A stretch of DNA of 64,000 nt from Ariolimax columbianus (GCA_036924085.1 JAVGWX010000019.1:3374141-3438140), one strand, 5' to 3'. Counted from the first letter of the stretch, positions 44,909 to 56,829 are shown. Numbers and translations: made by a program. Notes: generated from the letters alone by a model not told the origin.

Positions 44909-45301
44909 TCAGACTGGCAGTTTTTGTTTCCAATACCTGGTATATTTTATACCACCTCTGGAAATATATGCTGCCTCCAGGTAGGTTTTCGTACAGTAGG
45001 GATGGGCTTTGGTGTTAGTGCGTTCATGGAGTTTTCGTGCATCTATGCTTTGGCTATTTCTGCAAAGTTGCTTCGCTTTAGTTTCCCATTTCCGAAATTG
45101 GTGCATTGGATGGTCAGTCAGTCTTCTGAGTTTCTCTGACTGCAGCTGGGCTCTGCAGTCTCTTCTGTCGGTCATGGATTGCAGTTTTGTAATATTTTCG
45201 AGTTATACAATTGGCTGTGACTTCATGCCTCCTGTTATAACTCTCATGGCTTGGTTTTGGAGTTTGCTAATTTTATCGAAGTTAGCCTTTGCTGCTATTG
45301 T
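44909..45301 (-). pseudogene. RT thumb and linker of family H retrotransposon
   Basis: From the 5' truncation the minus strand reads AAKANFDKISKLQNQAMRVI then TGGMKSQPIV, a stop, and LENITKLQSMTDRRDCRAQL onward through KWETKAKQLCRN to WKQKLPV. QN.AMRVITG..KS.PI is the conserved thumb station of jockey/I-type RTs. A -1/+1 shift near 44910-44930 is needed to join it to the RNase H frame. Confidence 0.82.
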
Positions 45302-45845
45302 CAGAAACTGGTACCAGATGAGAGAGAACTGGTACATAAGAAGGGACAAACTGGTACAAGAGGAGGGAGAAACGAATAACACATGAGAAAGAGCTGGTAC
45401 AAGAGAAGGGAGAAACTGGTACAAAAGGACAGAGAAACTGGTACGAGATGAAAGAGAACTGATACGAGAGGAGGCAGAAAATGGTACAATAGAAAGTAGA
45501 AAATTACAGGAGATAAGAGAAAACTGGTACGAGATGAGAGAAAACTTGTACGAGATAAGAGAGAACTGGTACGAGATGAGAGAGAACTGGTACGAGATGA
45601 GACAGACATGTACGAGATGAGACAGGCATGAACGAGATGAGACAGACATGGACGAGATGAGACAGACATGGACGAGATGAGACAGGCATGGACGAGATTA
45701 GACAGACACTGACGAGATTAGACAGACACGGACGTGATTAGACAGACACGGACGAGATGAGACAGACACGAACGAGATGAGACAGACATGGACGAGATGA
45801 GACAGACATGGACGAGATGAGACAGACATGGACGAGATGAGACAT
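45302..45845. repeat. ~21-bp GAACTGGTAC array grading into an 18-bp array
   Basis: 45302-45600: ACTGGTACGAGATGAGAGAG units. 45600-45845: GATGAGACAGACATGGAC, 18 bp, about 14 copies with GACATG/GACACG variants. Minus frames (LSHLVHVCLISS) are array translations. The first 13 bases are the right target-site duplication. Confidence 0.95.
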
Positions 45846-46944
45846 AAACAAACCTATAAATAATTGGAAATGAACTAGTAAGACACAGATAATTAATCCC
45901 AAACCAACAGAATGTGAAAGTCGTGAAGATTCACAAGACTTGAATAAATGATAGATTTGGTTTATACGTGACACTGACAAGGCCATTTACACGAGAATAA
46001 AAACAGACACACGCCGACATTCCGACCTAAAGATACCTCTAGACTGTTCTGTAGAAACAACACAACAACAATAAAAGCAACTAAGTTAAACGAATATCAT
46101 TTTTAAAGATGAACCGTAAATAGATCTAGGTCAATCCTTTCGCCCTTGACTTCTAACGGTGGCCGATGTACACTGCCCTGGCTGACACACATTATCTGAA
46201 ATCCCTGGTATAACAGTCTTCGATAAATGTAGGTCGATACGTTTGTATGCGCGTGATGGGTTTCTAGGGTAGATCTGTGTTTCCACCATCATTGACACTG
46301 AATTTGACAGTTTTCCCAGGTATATTCTGCGAGAATAAGTGAAATAATCAGGCGACATTCAGAGATATTTAGAGTATCATTTACTGTGTTATTCTGTCTC
46401 CTATTTCCCATCTATATAGTCACATTGGCTGGATTAATGAGTTGAAATTTTGGATGCGGAAATTGTTGACGTAAAAGTGAGCGCGATCAATTGACACTGC
46501 GTTACCTCAGCGGTTTGGCAGAATGCACAAGGGACCTAATATGGCCCATCTACAGGCGTAGAGGAAGGAGGGCAATTACTGGATGAATATGAGGGGTAGA
46601 AGAGATGATTGTCCTCTTTTGTGTTCTAATGAAAAAAGACAGGCAGAGATGGAGCGAATAGAAGTGTGGAGAAGTGAATATACGGTGAATTGAATCAGGC
46701 GAATCTGGGTGAAGGTTATCGTGACGTCATTAGTTCATGCGAGAAGATGGCTGAAGGGGCAAGTTGAGACCCCTACGAAATTGGTCTTAGAGAATGTTAA
46801 TAAAAGATGGACAGGAAATGTTAATATTAGATATGGATGGGGCAGGGCGGGGGAGGGGGTGGGTGTTGTAGATGGCTGGATATTGTAGACGATTGTGTGA
46901 GGGGGTACATTTATGGATACATGGATATTTGAGGGAAAGGGTTT
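45846..46944. other. 1.1-kb unique stretch
   Basis: Frames of 75-82 codons only; nothing is recognised. A short G-rich run lies at 46838-46862. Confidence 0.4.
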
Positions 46945-47730
46945 ATGGGTGGATTGAGTGAAGTTTGGGTGAGTGAGAGGGCTTATGATTGGATGGATTG
47001 GAGTGTGAGTGAGTGAGAGGGCTTATGGATGGATTGAGTGAAGTGTGGGTGAGTGAGATGGCTTATGAGTGGATTAAGTGAAGTGTGGGTGAGTGAGAGG
47101 GCTTATGAGTGGATTGAGTGAAGTGTGGGTGAGTGAGATGGCGTATGGATGGATTGAGTGAAGTGTGGGTGAGTGAGAGGGCGTATGGATGAATTGAGTG
47201 AAGTGTGGGTGAGTGAGAGGGCTTATGGATGGATTGAGTGAAGTGTGGGTGAGTGAGATGGGTTATGGAAGGATTGAGTGAAGTATGGGTGAGTGAGAGG
47301 GTTTATGATTGGATGGATTAAAGTGTGAGTGAGTGAGACGGCTTATGGATGGATTGTTGAAGTGTGGGTAAGTGAGAGGGCTTATGGATGGATTGAGTGA
47401 CGTGTGGGTGAGTGAGAGGGCTTATGGATGGATTGCGTGTGAAGTATAGGTGAGTGAGAGGGCTTATGAGTGGATGTATTGGACTATGAGTGAGTGAGAT
47501 AGCTTATGGATGGGTTGAGTAGAGTGGTGGTGAGTTAGAGGGCTTATTGATGGGTTGAATAGAGTGTTGGTGAGTGAGAGGGTTTATAGGTGGTTTGAGT
47601 AGAGTGTTGGTGAGTTAGAGGGCTTATGGGTGGGTTTAGTAGAGTGGTGGTGAGTTAGAGGGCGTATGAATGGGTTGATTGCAGTGTAGTTGAGTGATTC
47701 GGTGGATTGAGTGAAGTGTAGATGGGTGGA
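46945..47730. repeat. 40-bp minisatellite, about 20 copies
   Basis: The unit is GAGTGAGAGGGCTTATGGAT then GGATTGAGTGAAGTGTGGGT. Right-hand copies (47500-47680) change to TGGGTTGAGTAGAGTGGTGG. Confidence 0.96.
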
Positions 47731-48104
47731 TTGGTGAGACGTGTTGACATATTGTGGATGAAAAAATGAATGGCTGATTAAAAGACAGATGCTTGGGTCA
47801 TAGGAGGGTTCGTCGATGTTTCAATTTATATTTAAACATGTATACCTAGATAATGGATACATTGATGCCTGCTTTGATGGATTTAAAGTTGGAGGGGAAA
47901 GGGGGGGCACAGTGTTTCATATTTGGTAGGTTGGAAAAATTAAATATTTTACAATTAATACATGGATGGATGGATGAATACAAGGATAATGGATGAATGA
48001 ATTGATGCATGAATGGATAAATATAGGGTTGTAAAAATGTGTTTTTTAGGAACATATGTAAATAATGGTGGAGTGAATGAAAGAATAAGGGAACCCATGT
48101 ACAC
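47731..48104. other. Unique stretch, ATGGATGGATGAAT-rich
   Basis: GGATGGATGAAT words appear at 47960-48020; otherwise nothing. Confidence 0.4.
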
Positions 48105-49498
48105 ACGAATGAGTGAACAGATGGCTGGGAGGCACAATGAGTGAACAGATGGCTGGGAGGCACAATGAGTGAACAGATGGCTGGGAGGCACAATGAGTGA
48201 ACAGATGTCTGGGAGGCACAATGAGTGAACAGATGTCTGGGAGGCACAATGAGTGAACAGATGTCTGGGAGGCACAATGAGTGAACAGATGTCTGGGAGG
48301 CACAATGAGTGAACAGATGTCTGGGAGGCACAATGAGTGAACATATGTCTGGGAGGCACAATGAGTGAACATATGTCTGGGAGGCACAATGAGTGAACAG
48401 ATGTCTGGGAGGCACAATTAGTGAACAGATGTCTGGGAGGCACAATGAGTGAACAGATGTCTGGGAGGCACAATGAGTGAACAGATGTCTGGGAGGCACA
48501 ATGAGTGAACAGATGCCTGGGAGGCACAATGAGTGAACAGACGTCTGGGAGGCACAATGAGTGAACAGATGTCTGGGAGGCACAATGAGTGAACAGATGT
48601 CTGGGAGGCACAATGAGTGAACAGATGTCTGGGAGGCACAATGAGTGAACAGATGTCTGGGAGGCACAATGAGTGAACAGATGGCTGGGAGGCACAATGA
48701 GTGAACAGATGTCTGGGAGGCACAATGAGTGAACAGATGTCTGGGAGGCACAATGAGTGAACAGATGGCTGGGAGGCACAATGAGTGAACAGATGTCTGG
48801 GAGGCACAATGAGTGAACAGATGGCTGGGAGGCACAATGAGTGAACAGATGTCTGGGAGGCACAATGAGTGAACAGATGCCTGGGAGGCACAATGAGTGA
48901 ACAGATGTCTGGGAGGCACAATGAGTGAACAGATGTCTGGGAGGCACAATGAGTGAACAGACGTCTGGGAGGCACAATGAGTGAACAGATGTCTGGGAGG
49001 CACAATGAGTGAACAGATGTCTGGGAGGCACAATGAGTGAACAGATGTCTAGGAGGCACAATGAGTGAACAGATGCCTGGGAGGCACAATGAGTGAACAG
49101 ATGTCTGGGAGGCACATTGAGTGAACAGATATCTGGGAGGCACAATGAGTGAACAGACGTCTGGGAGGCACAATGAGTGAACAGATGTCTGGGAGGCACA
49201 ATGAGTGAACAGATGTCTGGGAGGCACAATAAGTGAACAAATGTCTGGGAGGCACACTGAGTGAACAAATGTCTGGGAGGCACAATGAGTGAACAAATGT
49301 CTGGGAGGCACAATTAGTGAACAGATGTCTGGGAGGCACAATGAGTGAGCAAATGTCTGGGAGGCACACTGAGTGAACAAATGTCTGGGAGGCACAATGA
49401 GTGAACAAATGTCTGGGAGGCACAATTAGTGAACAAATGTCTGGGAGGCACAATGAGTGAACAAATGTCTGGGAGGCACAATGAGTGAACATTGAGAA
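48105..49498. repeat. 28-bp minisatellite, about 50 copies
   Basis: The unit is GAGTGAACAGATGTCTGGGA then GGCACAAT. Variant ATGCCTGG at 48877 and 49073, and ACGTCTGG at 48960 and 49156, are both 196 bp (7 units) apart, showing a 7-unit duplication. All three minus frames are open (395, 452 and 335 codons, SLIVPPRHLFTHCASQ type) because 28 bp carries no minus-strand stop; none is a gene. Confidence 0.97.
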
Positions 49499-51019
49499 CA
49501 TTGAGAGAACAAATGTATGAGAACTACATTTAGAGAACAAATATATGAGAAGTACATTGAGTGAACAAATGTTTGATTGGGTGTATTATTGAGTTCAATT
49601 ATGAGTAGTTGTATGATTGAACAAAATTATACCTTTTATGATTTAATACATTTACGACTAGTTGTATGATTAAGTAAATATAGAATGTAGAACACGATAT
49701 AGGCTCTAGTTGGTACCAATCTAAGCTGTTCATGGGTTTGTGGCTGCAAATAATGGTATGTATGTGTTGAAATCGTCTGCCAGCAACGATCTGGTTGCAG
49801 CATATGTAACCTTTATTCTCTTTTCAGGCCTTACGGAGTATAATGCCACCATTGAAAATACCCCTTCACCGTTCGCATAACTAGAATAAGTACACATCGG
49901 TCTATCTGGATTGCTGTGATGTTGATTCCGTGTAATTTATCATAATACTAAATTATGTGCATGATTCTTGTAAGGGGCAAGATATAGTGGTGATCTTATG
50001 CTCTGTGTCGAACGAAAATGGTAGTCGATCAAGCTACATATTAATTAGGGACACTGAGTCGAAATTAATAGACTGATACCATGGAGAAGACAGCCAGGGT
50101 TGGAACCTTATCCTTCTCAGTTAAGTGAGAACTATTTTGTCAACTGTGGAACCCAAGCAATACCTAAAGAAAATCAGGTCAGATCTAAGAAAACCTTATC
50201 AGAGAATGTGTCTTCTAAATCATTGGCTATATAATCTCATTCACCACATCCCACGTTGAGAGTAGCGACGCCTGACTTAAGGGGGGATTGGGTACACAGT
50301 CTCCCGGAGACGCCACTGAGAAGTGTGAGTGCTAGAAACGTGTACCCTGCGTATCAACTTGGATAGTGTCTCATCAATTTACGGTACCGGCTACAAAGCC
50401 AGGCCAGGGCTGAGAGGACACAGATGAAACGTTGGGATCAATTGCAACCAAATGAATTTTAGTCTTTCAATTGCAGATTTCTCAGACATTGTTGTTTTTT
50501 GCCTTCTATTTTTGGTCCCATTTCTCGTTCACTGCTCGGATTTCTGTCTTTCTGTCTCTCACATTATGCCATTTATTGTTTAATGTACCTTTTTTGTTAA
50601 ATTTTTTTACAACTTGCAATCTTTTCATATCGATATATTTTCTTTGTAATCCTTTTTGTGTCCAAATATATCTCATCCTTTTTTTTCTGTCTCGATATAT
50701 CTCTTAATTTGATATTTTCATCGGTGAAGCTCTTCTGTCTCTTCATTACAATTTATTAAAATGTATTTGTTCCTTTCTTGTTCTATCTCTTGATCACGGG
50801 AAGCATCTTTCCTACAGCCTGTGAGCTTTTCTCACATTCCCAACTTGCAAGGCTCAGATCGTGCCATGCTCAGGCTGAGTATGTCTTGAGCTTTATTTCC
50901 AGGTGTATATGCTTCTCCAAGTCGACCCGATTGTACATTGATACCTAACCTAGTCAGGAAAACATTTTTGGGCTGCAGGGAACTACAGAGAATTTCCTCT
51001 GTTGTCGGTAATTCCAGGT
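49499..51019. other. 1.5-kb unique stretch, no supported gene
   Basis: The only notable frame (78 codons, 50471-50707) is a T-rich Leu/Phe/Ile run with no domain. No arrays or SINE boxes are seen. Confidence 0.45.
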
Positions 51020-51455
51020 GCTGATCATATACGACAAAGATGAAAGTTGGATTCCAGAATTACAGTTATGAGGAACGACTCAGAAAAACGGGCCTACAGT
51101 GTCTCGAAGAGAGAAGAATTCGTGGTGACTTAATACAGGTTTATAAGATGATCAGAGGAATCGATAAATTAGACTATAACAAGTTTTTTAAAATACAGCC
51201 ACCTACAATAACACGAGGGCATAGCTACAAGCTGATTAAAGAGAGGTCCAGGTTAGATATTAGGAAATATTTTTTTAGTCAGAGAGTGGTGTCTGCTTGG
51301 AATGCATTGCCAGGGGAGGTGGTGGAGGCAGGGACAGTTAATGCGTTTAAGAATAAACTGGATGCGCATAGATTTTAGAGCAAGGTGATGTAAATGTAAC
51401 TGGTTGTATACAGACTCTGCAGGGTCTTCTAAACCAGTATAAAGACGTTAAGTTA
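51020..51455 (+). mobile_element. 5'-truncated jockey/CR1-like retrotransposon 3' end (family J)
   Basis: It contains the RT C-terminal tail (next entry) plus about 75 bp of 3' UTR (GGTGATGTAAATGTAACTGG, CTCTGCAGGGTCTTCTAAAC). I cannot see target-site duplications. Confidence 0.75.
51040..51378 (+). pseudogene. C-terminal tail of jockey/CR1-type reverse transcriptase
   Basis: 112 codons, uninterrupted to its natural stop. Stations: GFQNYSYEERLRKTGLQCLE, RRIRGDLIQVYKMIRGID, TRGHSYKLIKERSRLDIRKY, FFSQRVVSAWNALPGEVVEA and VNAFKNKLD. This is the conserved region after the RT domain (YEERL...LE.RR.RGDLI..YK...RGHS.KL.K...R...FF..R....WN.LP..VV.A..V..FK..LD). The RT palm is missing through 5' truncation, so no function is retained. 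The ATG is internal to the original ORF. Confidence 0.9.
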
Positions 51456-51727
51456 TATACGAAAGAGCCCAAGTTGGTTCTCTGAGACATTTTCCATGTC
51501 CTTGTTTTCTTCATCTTTGCTTAATTGTCTCTAATTTTCTTAATAATAGCATGAACAATAATCCACCTATGTCTTCTTCTCTCAAACAAATGTTGGTGCA
51601 TATATTATTAGGTGCTATGACTTTTCTCAGTCATGTTTATGTTACCATTCTTGTCCGTATTGCGACTACTGCACGGCTCGTGTTGTTGTTTTCAGACACC
51701 TACTACTACCAACTGCCCATACTATCG
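51456..51727. other. Unique sequence grading into the ACT array
   Basis: The first part of a 191-codon frame (51551-52126) lies here; the rest is array-encoded poly-Leu. No domain is seen. Confidence 0.4.
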
Positions 51728-51815
51728 CTACTATTACAATCACTGCTACATCTGCTACCGCTGCTGCTTCTGTTACTACTACTATTACTATTACTACTAT
51801 TACTACTACTACTAT

Positions 51816-51851
<36 letters not shown>

Positions 51852-52004
51852 TATTACTACTACTATTATTACTACTATTACTACTACTACTACGGTTACT
51901 GAAACTATTAATTATAATACTAATACTACTGCGACTGATTCTACAACAATTACCACTACTACTACTATTACTTATACTACTACTACTACTACTACTACTG
52001 CTAT

Positions 52005-52035
<31 letters not shown>

Positions 52036-52040
52036 GCTAT

Positions 52041-52073
<33 letters not shown>

Positions 52074-52196
52074 TAATACTGCTATTACTATTACTACTAC
52101 TACTACTACGATCACCACCACTGTAATAAGTTCTACCACCACCACTGAAACTGCTACTAATTGTAATAATATTGCTGCTGCTTCCACTACTATTTA

Positions 52197-52242
<46 letters not shown>

Positions 52243-52658
52243 GTTACTGCTATCACCACTGCTACCACTACCCCGCTACTGCTACCACGACTATTACTAC
52301 TATTACTACTACTACTATTACTACTAGTACTACTATTACTACCACTACTATTACTAATATTACTACTACTACTATTACTACTATTACTACTATTACTACT
52401 ACTATTATTACTACTATTACTACTACTACTACTACGGTTAATGAAACTATTAATTAAAATACTAATACTACTGCGGCTGCTTCTACAACAATTACCACTA
52501 CCACTACTATTACTAATACTACTACTACTGCTATTACTATTACTACTACTACTACTACTACTAGTGCTACTTCTACTACTACTACTACAACTATTACTAC
52601 TATTACTGCTACTACTATTACTACTATTACTACTACTACTATTACTAATATTACTACA

Positions 52659-52701
<43 letters not shown>

Positions 52702-53165
52702 TTACTACTATTACTGCTACTACTATTACTACTATTACTACTATTACTAATATTACTAATATTATTACTACTACTATTACTACTACTACTGTTACTGGAA
52801 CTATTAATTATAATACTCATACTACTGCGACTGCTTCTACAACAATTACCACTACTACTACTATTACTTATACTACTATTACTAATATTACTACTACTAC
52901 AACTAGTGCTACTTCTACTACTACGATCACCACCACTGTAATAAGTTCTACCACCACCACTGAAACTGCTACTACTTATAATAATATTGCTGCTGCTTCT
53001 ACTACTATTTATTCTACTACTAATACTACTACTACTACTAATGCTACTACTGCTACTACCACTAGTGTAACTACTACTATTAATACTACTATTGATACTA
53101 TTACTACTACTATTACTACTACTACTATTACTGATATTACTACAATCACTACTCCTATAACAACA
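51728..53165. repeat. (ACT)n compound array, 1.4 kb, with higher-order copies
   Basis: ACTACTATTACTACTAC words dominate. Non-simple blocks recur in the same order: ACTGAAACTATTAATTATAA near 51898 (variants near 52440 and 52797), and CCACTGTAATAAGTTCTACC near 52119 and 52934. The array therefore grew by duplication of segments several hundred bp long as well as by slippage. Confidence 0.95.
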
Positions 53166-53494
53166 AGTGCTGATAGAATAACATCAGATCATGTATTACC
53201 TCGTAACTGCAGCTGGAACAATATGTTTTTGCTTCCTCTATCGATCGAGCAGAAATCATGATTGACCTATGAATGACTTTTACATATATACAAATACAGC
53301 AGTATTGTCTACCTTACAACAAACACGGTATTGGTTGGTAACTGAACGTAGACTGGGGCTTTCTATGCATGCTCATATCGATTTGGCATACGTTTCTGTG
53401 TTACTGTTTACTGGACATGTTCTGTTTGACCGAAACTGTGATGGTCGTACACTTGTATGTCTCTGAACAAAGCGTACGCTTGTTGATCAGCGTG
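53166..53494. other. Unique stretch
   Basis: Nothing is recognised. Confidence 0.4.
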
Positions 53495-53760
53495 TGTGTG
53501 TTGTTGTTGTTGTTGGTGTTGTCTTCGCTGATTGTTATTGTTGTTGTGGAAGATACTCGTACTTGTTCATAACTCTTGGGGGTCTGTTTTCAGAAAGTTG
53601 AAACGGTATTTTATATCCGGATTTGTACTGCCACTAGTGGATAATGGTCGTCCTAACTATAGTGCAATGGTCATCGACTTAGCAGGTTCGCCACTACTAG
53701 GATCATACTGTCAATCCATCCCCACCTCGTTGGTGAGTCTGATGTAACACCATCTGTTAC
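53495..53760 (-). mobile_element. Possible degenerate composite repeat C1 copy (minus)
   Basis: The left edge is GTTGTTGTTGTTGTTGGTGT (AAC-rich on the sense strand). The right part reads CGCCACTACTAGGATCATAC and CCCACCTCGTTGGTGAGTCT, resembling the CTCACTACTA and CCCACCTCGTTAGCCAGGCT landmarks of 37200-37260. The middle is not alignable by eye. Confidence 0.4.
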
Positions 53761-53844
53761 CAGGCGTACTGTGTAGTACTGAAGTACGGGATGGGGGTGG
53801 GAGTGGGGGGTATGGTTATTGCGATGTACCTGACTTGACTTGGC

Positions 53845-54330
53845 TTCGTTCGTTCTCAATCTGCGCTACCAAACCCTGACACGGGCCTAAGTAGCAGAAT
53901 GTAGTCCAGAGAACGGAATGCGTTGTGTTGTAGCTTACAGCTTGACTGCGATATTTGCAAATTTCGGTCCAATACATCCTACCAGCAAGCGTTTTTTGAG
54001 TACCGGATTAGCATTCCCTCTTCAATCCTTTCTCCTTAGCCAGTCTGCCCGGCTGCAGCCTGTTACCCAGGATCACCACGTGGAGGTGTAGAAGGGTCTT
54101 GGCAGCTCTGGTTCGCTGGCCCTGACGCTAGCAGTCAGCTATGGATCGCTGGCCCTGACGCTAGCAGTCAGCTATGGATCGCTGGCCCTGATGCTAGCAA
54201 TCAGCTCTGGATCGCTGGCCCTGACGCTAGCAGTCAGCTCTGGTTCGCTGGCCCTGACGCTAGCAGTCAGCTATGGATCGCTGACCGCTGCGGCTCATGC
54301 GCTGCTCACCATCTTGATCCCGTACCTGAT
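53845..54330 (-). mobile_element. Dispersed repeat D1, copy 2, with internal 33-bp amplification
   Basis: It matches 10083-10433 over its length. Where copy 1 has one CTGGCCCTGACACTAGCAGT unit, this copy has five units (GCTGGCCCTGACGCTAGCAG, then TCAGCTATGGATC) starting at 54115, 54148, 54181, 54214 and 54247. Confidence 0.82.
54115..54279. repeat. 33-bp tandem repeat inside dispersed repeat D1
   Basis: Five exact-length units, with ATGGATC and CTGGTTC end variants. It is absent as an array from the D1 copy at 10 kb. Confidence 0.95.
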
Positions 54331-54484
54331 TTGATGTTAAGGACAATAAACTCGTGTCTATGAATTATGTCATTGAATTGTATTTACGGTTTTCAACCAA
54401 TGCTTATATTTCTCTTGCTACAAAATTCGCATCTATTTGTTAACAAAATAATATCCAAGATGAGTTTAAACCTCTTCCGTTTAC

Positions 54485-54600
54485 ACTTAATACTACTTCT
54501 TTCTTTTCTTATTCTTCATCTTGTTCAACTTCTTTTATTTATGTCTCTACTTCTTCATCTTCGTCTTTTTCTTCTTGTTCTTCTTCTTCGTTGTGTTTGT
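54485..54600. repeat. TTC/CTT-rich tract, tail of RNase H relic
   Basis: TTCTTCATCTTCGTC and TTCTTCTTCTTCG words. It lies just 3' (minus sense) of the family H relic at 54600-55200, as (GAA)n does in the other two copies. Confidence 0.8.
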
Positions 54601-55200
54601 TTGCCGTCAATCAAGAGTTAACTTGAATGCATTTAAAGAAAGTATTGGCTAATCTACGGCTGTCGGAATCTCCATATAGTTTGTGCAGGAATGGTGTTGG
54701 GGATGCCCACACCTGCTTTCTCTAATCCTCGTATGATGTTCTCTGATCCTCGTATGATGTTCTCTGACCCTCGTATGATGTTCTCTGACCCTCGTATGAT
54801 GTTCTCTGACCCTCGTATGATGTTCTCTGACCCTCGTATGATGTTCTCTGACCCTCGTATGATGTTCTCTGACCCTCGTATGATGTTCTCTGACCCTCGT
54901 ATGATGTTCTCTGACCCTCGTATGATGCACACCAATATAGGCACTCCTCAGCTGCTACCGTGCTGCAGACACGTTCATCTGTATGACCTATTCTTAGATT
55001 GTTGAACAGATGATATTTCAGTCTATTGTGGTATATCATGAATATAAAGATGACTACCCTTCCACCTGTGTTAAACTGGTAATATGCGGCATTATTATTG
55101 TTGCCCTGCTATCTCCGATTCCCACTTGTCACTGTATGAACACCTGGTCACCATCTTGGACATCTCTATCATGTTATGCCTTTATCAGCTGGTACAAGCC
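54601..55200 (-). pseudogene. Family H RNase H C-terminal relic containing a 21-bp array
   Basis: The minus strand, from right to left, reads SYSDKWESEIAGQQ (compare ARYMTKWETEHTGC), a few stops, then YHNRLKYHLFNNLRIGHTDE (compare GHNRLRYHLFNKLKIGGTDE), then SYEGQRT repeated, then the equivalent of MWPSPVATLYKLYGS (TGTGGGCATCCCCAACACC). At the residues matching PTYEDQREQ of the 44-kb copy, this one has about ten tandem 7-residue units. Confidence 0.85.
54723..54936. repeat. 21-bp minisatellite born inside RNase H coding sequence
   Basis: The unit is CTCTGACCCTCGTATGATGT(T), about ten copies. In minus sense each unit adds SYEGQRT in frame, so the reading frame was kept. The single-copy ancestor is CTCTCTGATCCTCGTATG at 44154-44171. 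Confidence 0.95.
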
Positions 55201-55224
55201 TAGTTACATCATCTTCTGTTTGTT

Positions 55225-55465
55225 CTGTAATGAATACTGTTTATACCTAAACATATATTTTACTTGCATAGTAGATTGTTTATATCTATTCATATATTTT
55301 ACTTACAAGGAAGATTGTTTATACCTAAACATATATTTTATTTGCAAAGCTGATTGTTTCTACCTATTCATATATTTACTTGCAAAGAAGATTGTTTATA
55401 TATATTCATATATTTTACTTTAAAGGAAGATTGTTTATATCTAAACATATATTTTAATTCCAAAT
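55225..55465. repeat. ~39-bp AT-rich minisatellite, about 6 copies
   Basis: The unit is GATTGTTTATACCTAAACAT then ATATTTTACTTGCAAAG, alternating TACCTAAAC and TATCTATTC. Confidence 0.93.
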
Positions 55466-55874
55466 ATTTTGTATTGAATAATGCGGAATGGTTCAGGTTG
55501 TCTTGGTACGCTTACGTTAGAACGCACATTTGAGACAAAAAAAGGTTTATTGGAATAGAGGTCAAATCTGAGGTCATCTGAGCTATATTTGAAAAATACA
55601 TAATGGCTTGTTCTATTTCTCGACCAAATCGTTGATACTTTCTTCGATTTTCTGTTGTCTGGGCGTTTTTATTTGCTTTTTTTTCGAAGAAAATTGATAC
55701 TCATTCAAACTTGCGCCCTACCACACTTACTGTCACGTCCTTGTTTGTATGAACGATGACATGCATTTATGTGTGTCCCTTTCATTTTTGTGTGCGATTA
55801 TCTTGACCTTTCCTACCTCCACATGGATGTTTAGTAAAACTTGATGGATGTACGGGCGCATGCATTCATGTTTG
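55466..55874. other. Unique stretch
   Basis: Nothing is recognised. Confidence 0.4.
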
Positions 55875-56052
55875 GACTAACAACAGCAGCAACAGCAACC
55901 ACATCAACTAGAATAACAGCAGCAGCAACATGAACAATATCCACAACAGTAACAACAACAATAACAAGAGCAACAACAGCAACACTAATAACAGCAACAA
56001 CAACAGCAACACCAGTATCATAAACAACAACACCAAAAGCAGCAACATCAAT

Positions 56053-56083
<31 letters not shown>

Positions 56084-56327
56084 GTCACAGCAACAGTAAC
56101 ATAAATAAGAGCAACAACAACAACAGCAACAACAACAGCAACATCAACAGCAACAACAACATCAACAGCAACAACAACAGCAACATCAACAGCAACCACA
56201 ACATCAACAGCAACAACAATAGCAACAACAACAGCAACATCAGCAGCAATAACAACAACAACAGCAACAACAACAACAGCAACATCAACAATATCAACAA
56301 CAGCAACAACAACAGCAACAGCAGCAA

Positions 56328-56358
<31 letters not shown>

Positions 56359-56798
56359 AACAGCAACATCAACAATATCAACAACAGCAACAACAACAGC
56401 AATAACAACAACAACAGCAACAACAACAGCAACATCAACAGCAACAACAACAACAGCAACATCAGCAGCAACAACAACAACAACAGCAACAACAACAACA
56501 ACAACAACAGCAACATCAACAATATCAACAATATCAACAACAGCAACAACAACAGCAACAACATTAACATCAACAATATCAACAACAACAGCAACAACAA
56601 CAGCAACAACAACAACAACAACAATATATCAACAATATCAACAACAGCAACAACAACAGCAACATCAACAATATCAACAACAGCAACAACAACAACAACA
56701 ACAACAACAACAGCAACAACAACAACAACAACAACAGCAACATCAACAATATCAACAACAGCAACAACAACAGCAACAGAAACAACAACAACAGCAGC

Positions 56799-56829
<31 letters not shown>

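Larger units (their letters stand above)
44024..45301 (-). mobile_element. 5'-truncated non-LTR retrotransposon (family H), 1278 bp, inserted in a minisatellite
   Basis: The insertion is bounded by the 13-bp duplication CAGAAACTGGTAC. On the minus strand it runs from the RT thumb (KISKLQNQAMRVITGGMKSQ at the truncated 5' end) through a linker and an RNase H domain to a short 3' UTR and a (GAA)4 tail (TTCTTCTTCTTC at 44024-44035). The linker/RNase H coding sequence has only one stop and one frameshift, so this copy is younger than the relics at 54600-55200 and 61869-63180. Confidence 0.88.

Noticed and set aside
44615..45386. Plus-strand frames of 71-125 codons
   Set aside because: Shadows of the minus-strand RNase H and linker coding sequence.
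47846..49540. Minus-strand open frames of 335-452 codons as a repetitive secreted protein
   Set aside because: All three minus frames are open because the 28-bp unit lacks minus-strand stops. The frames cycle through the same peptides and end with the array.
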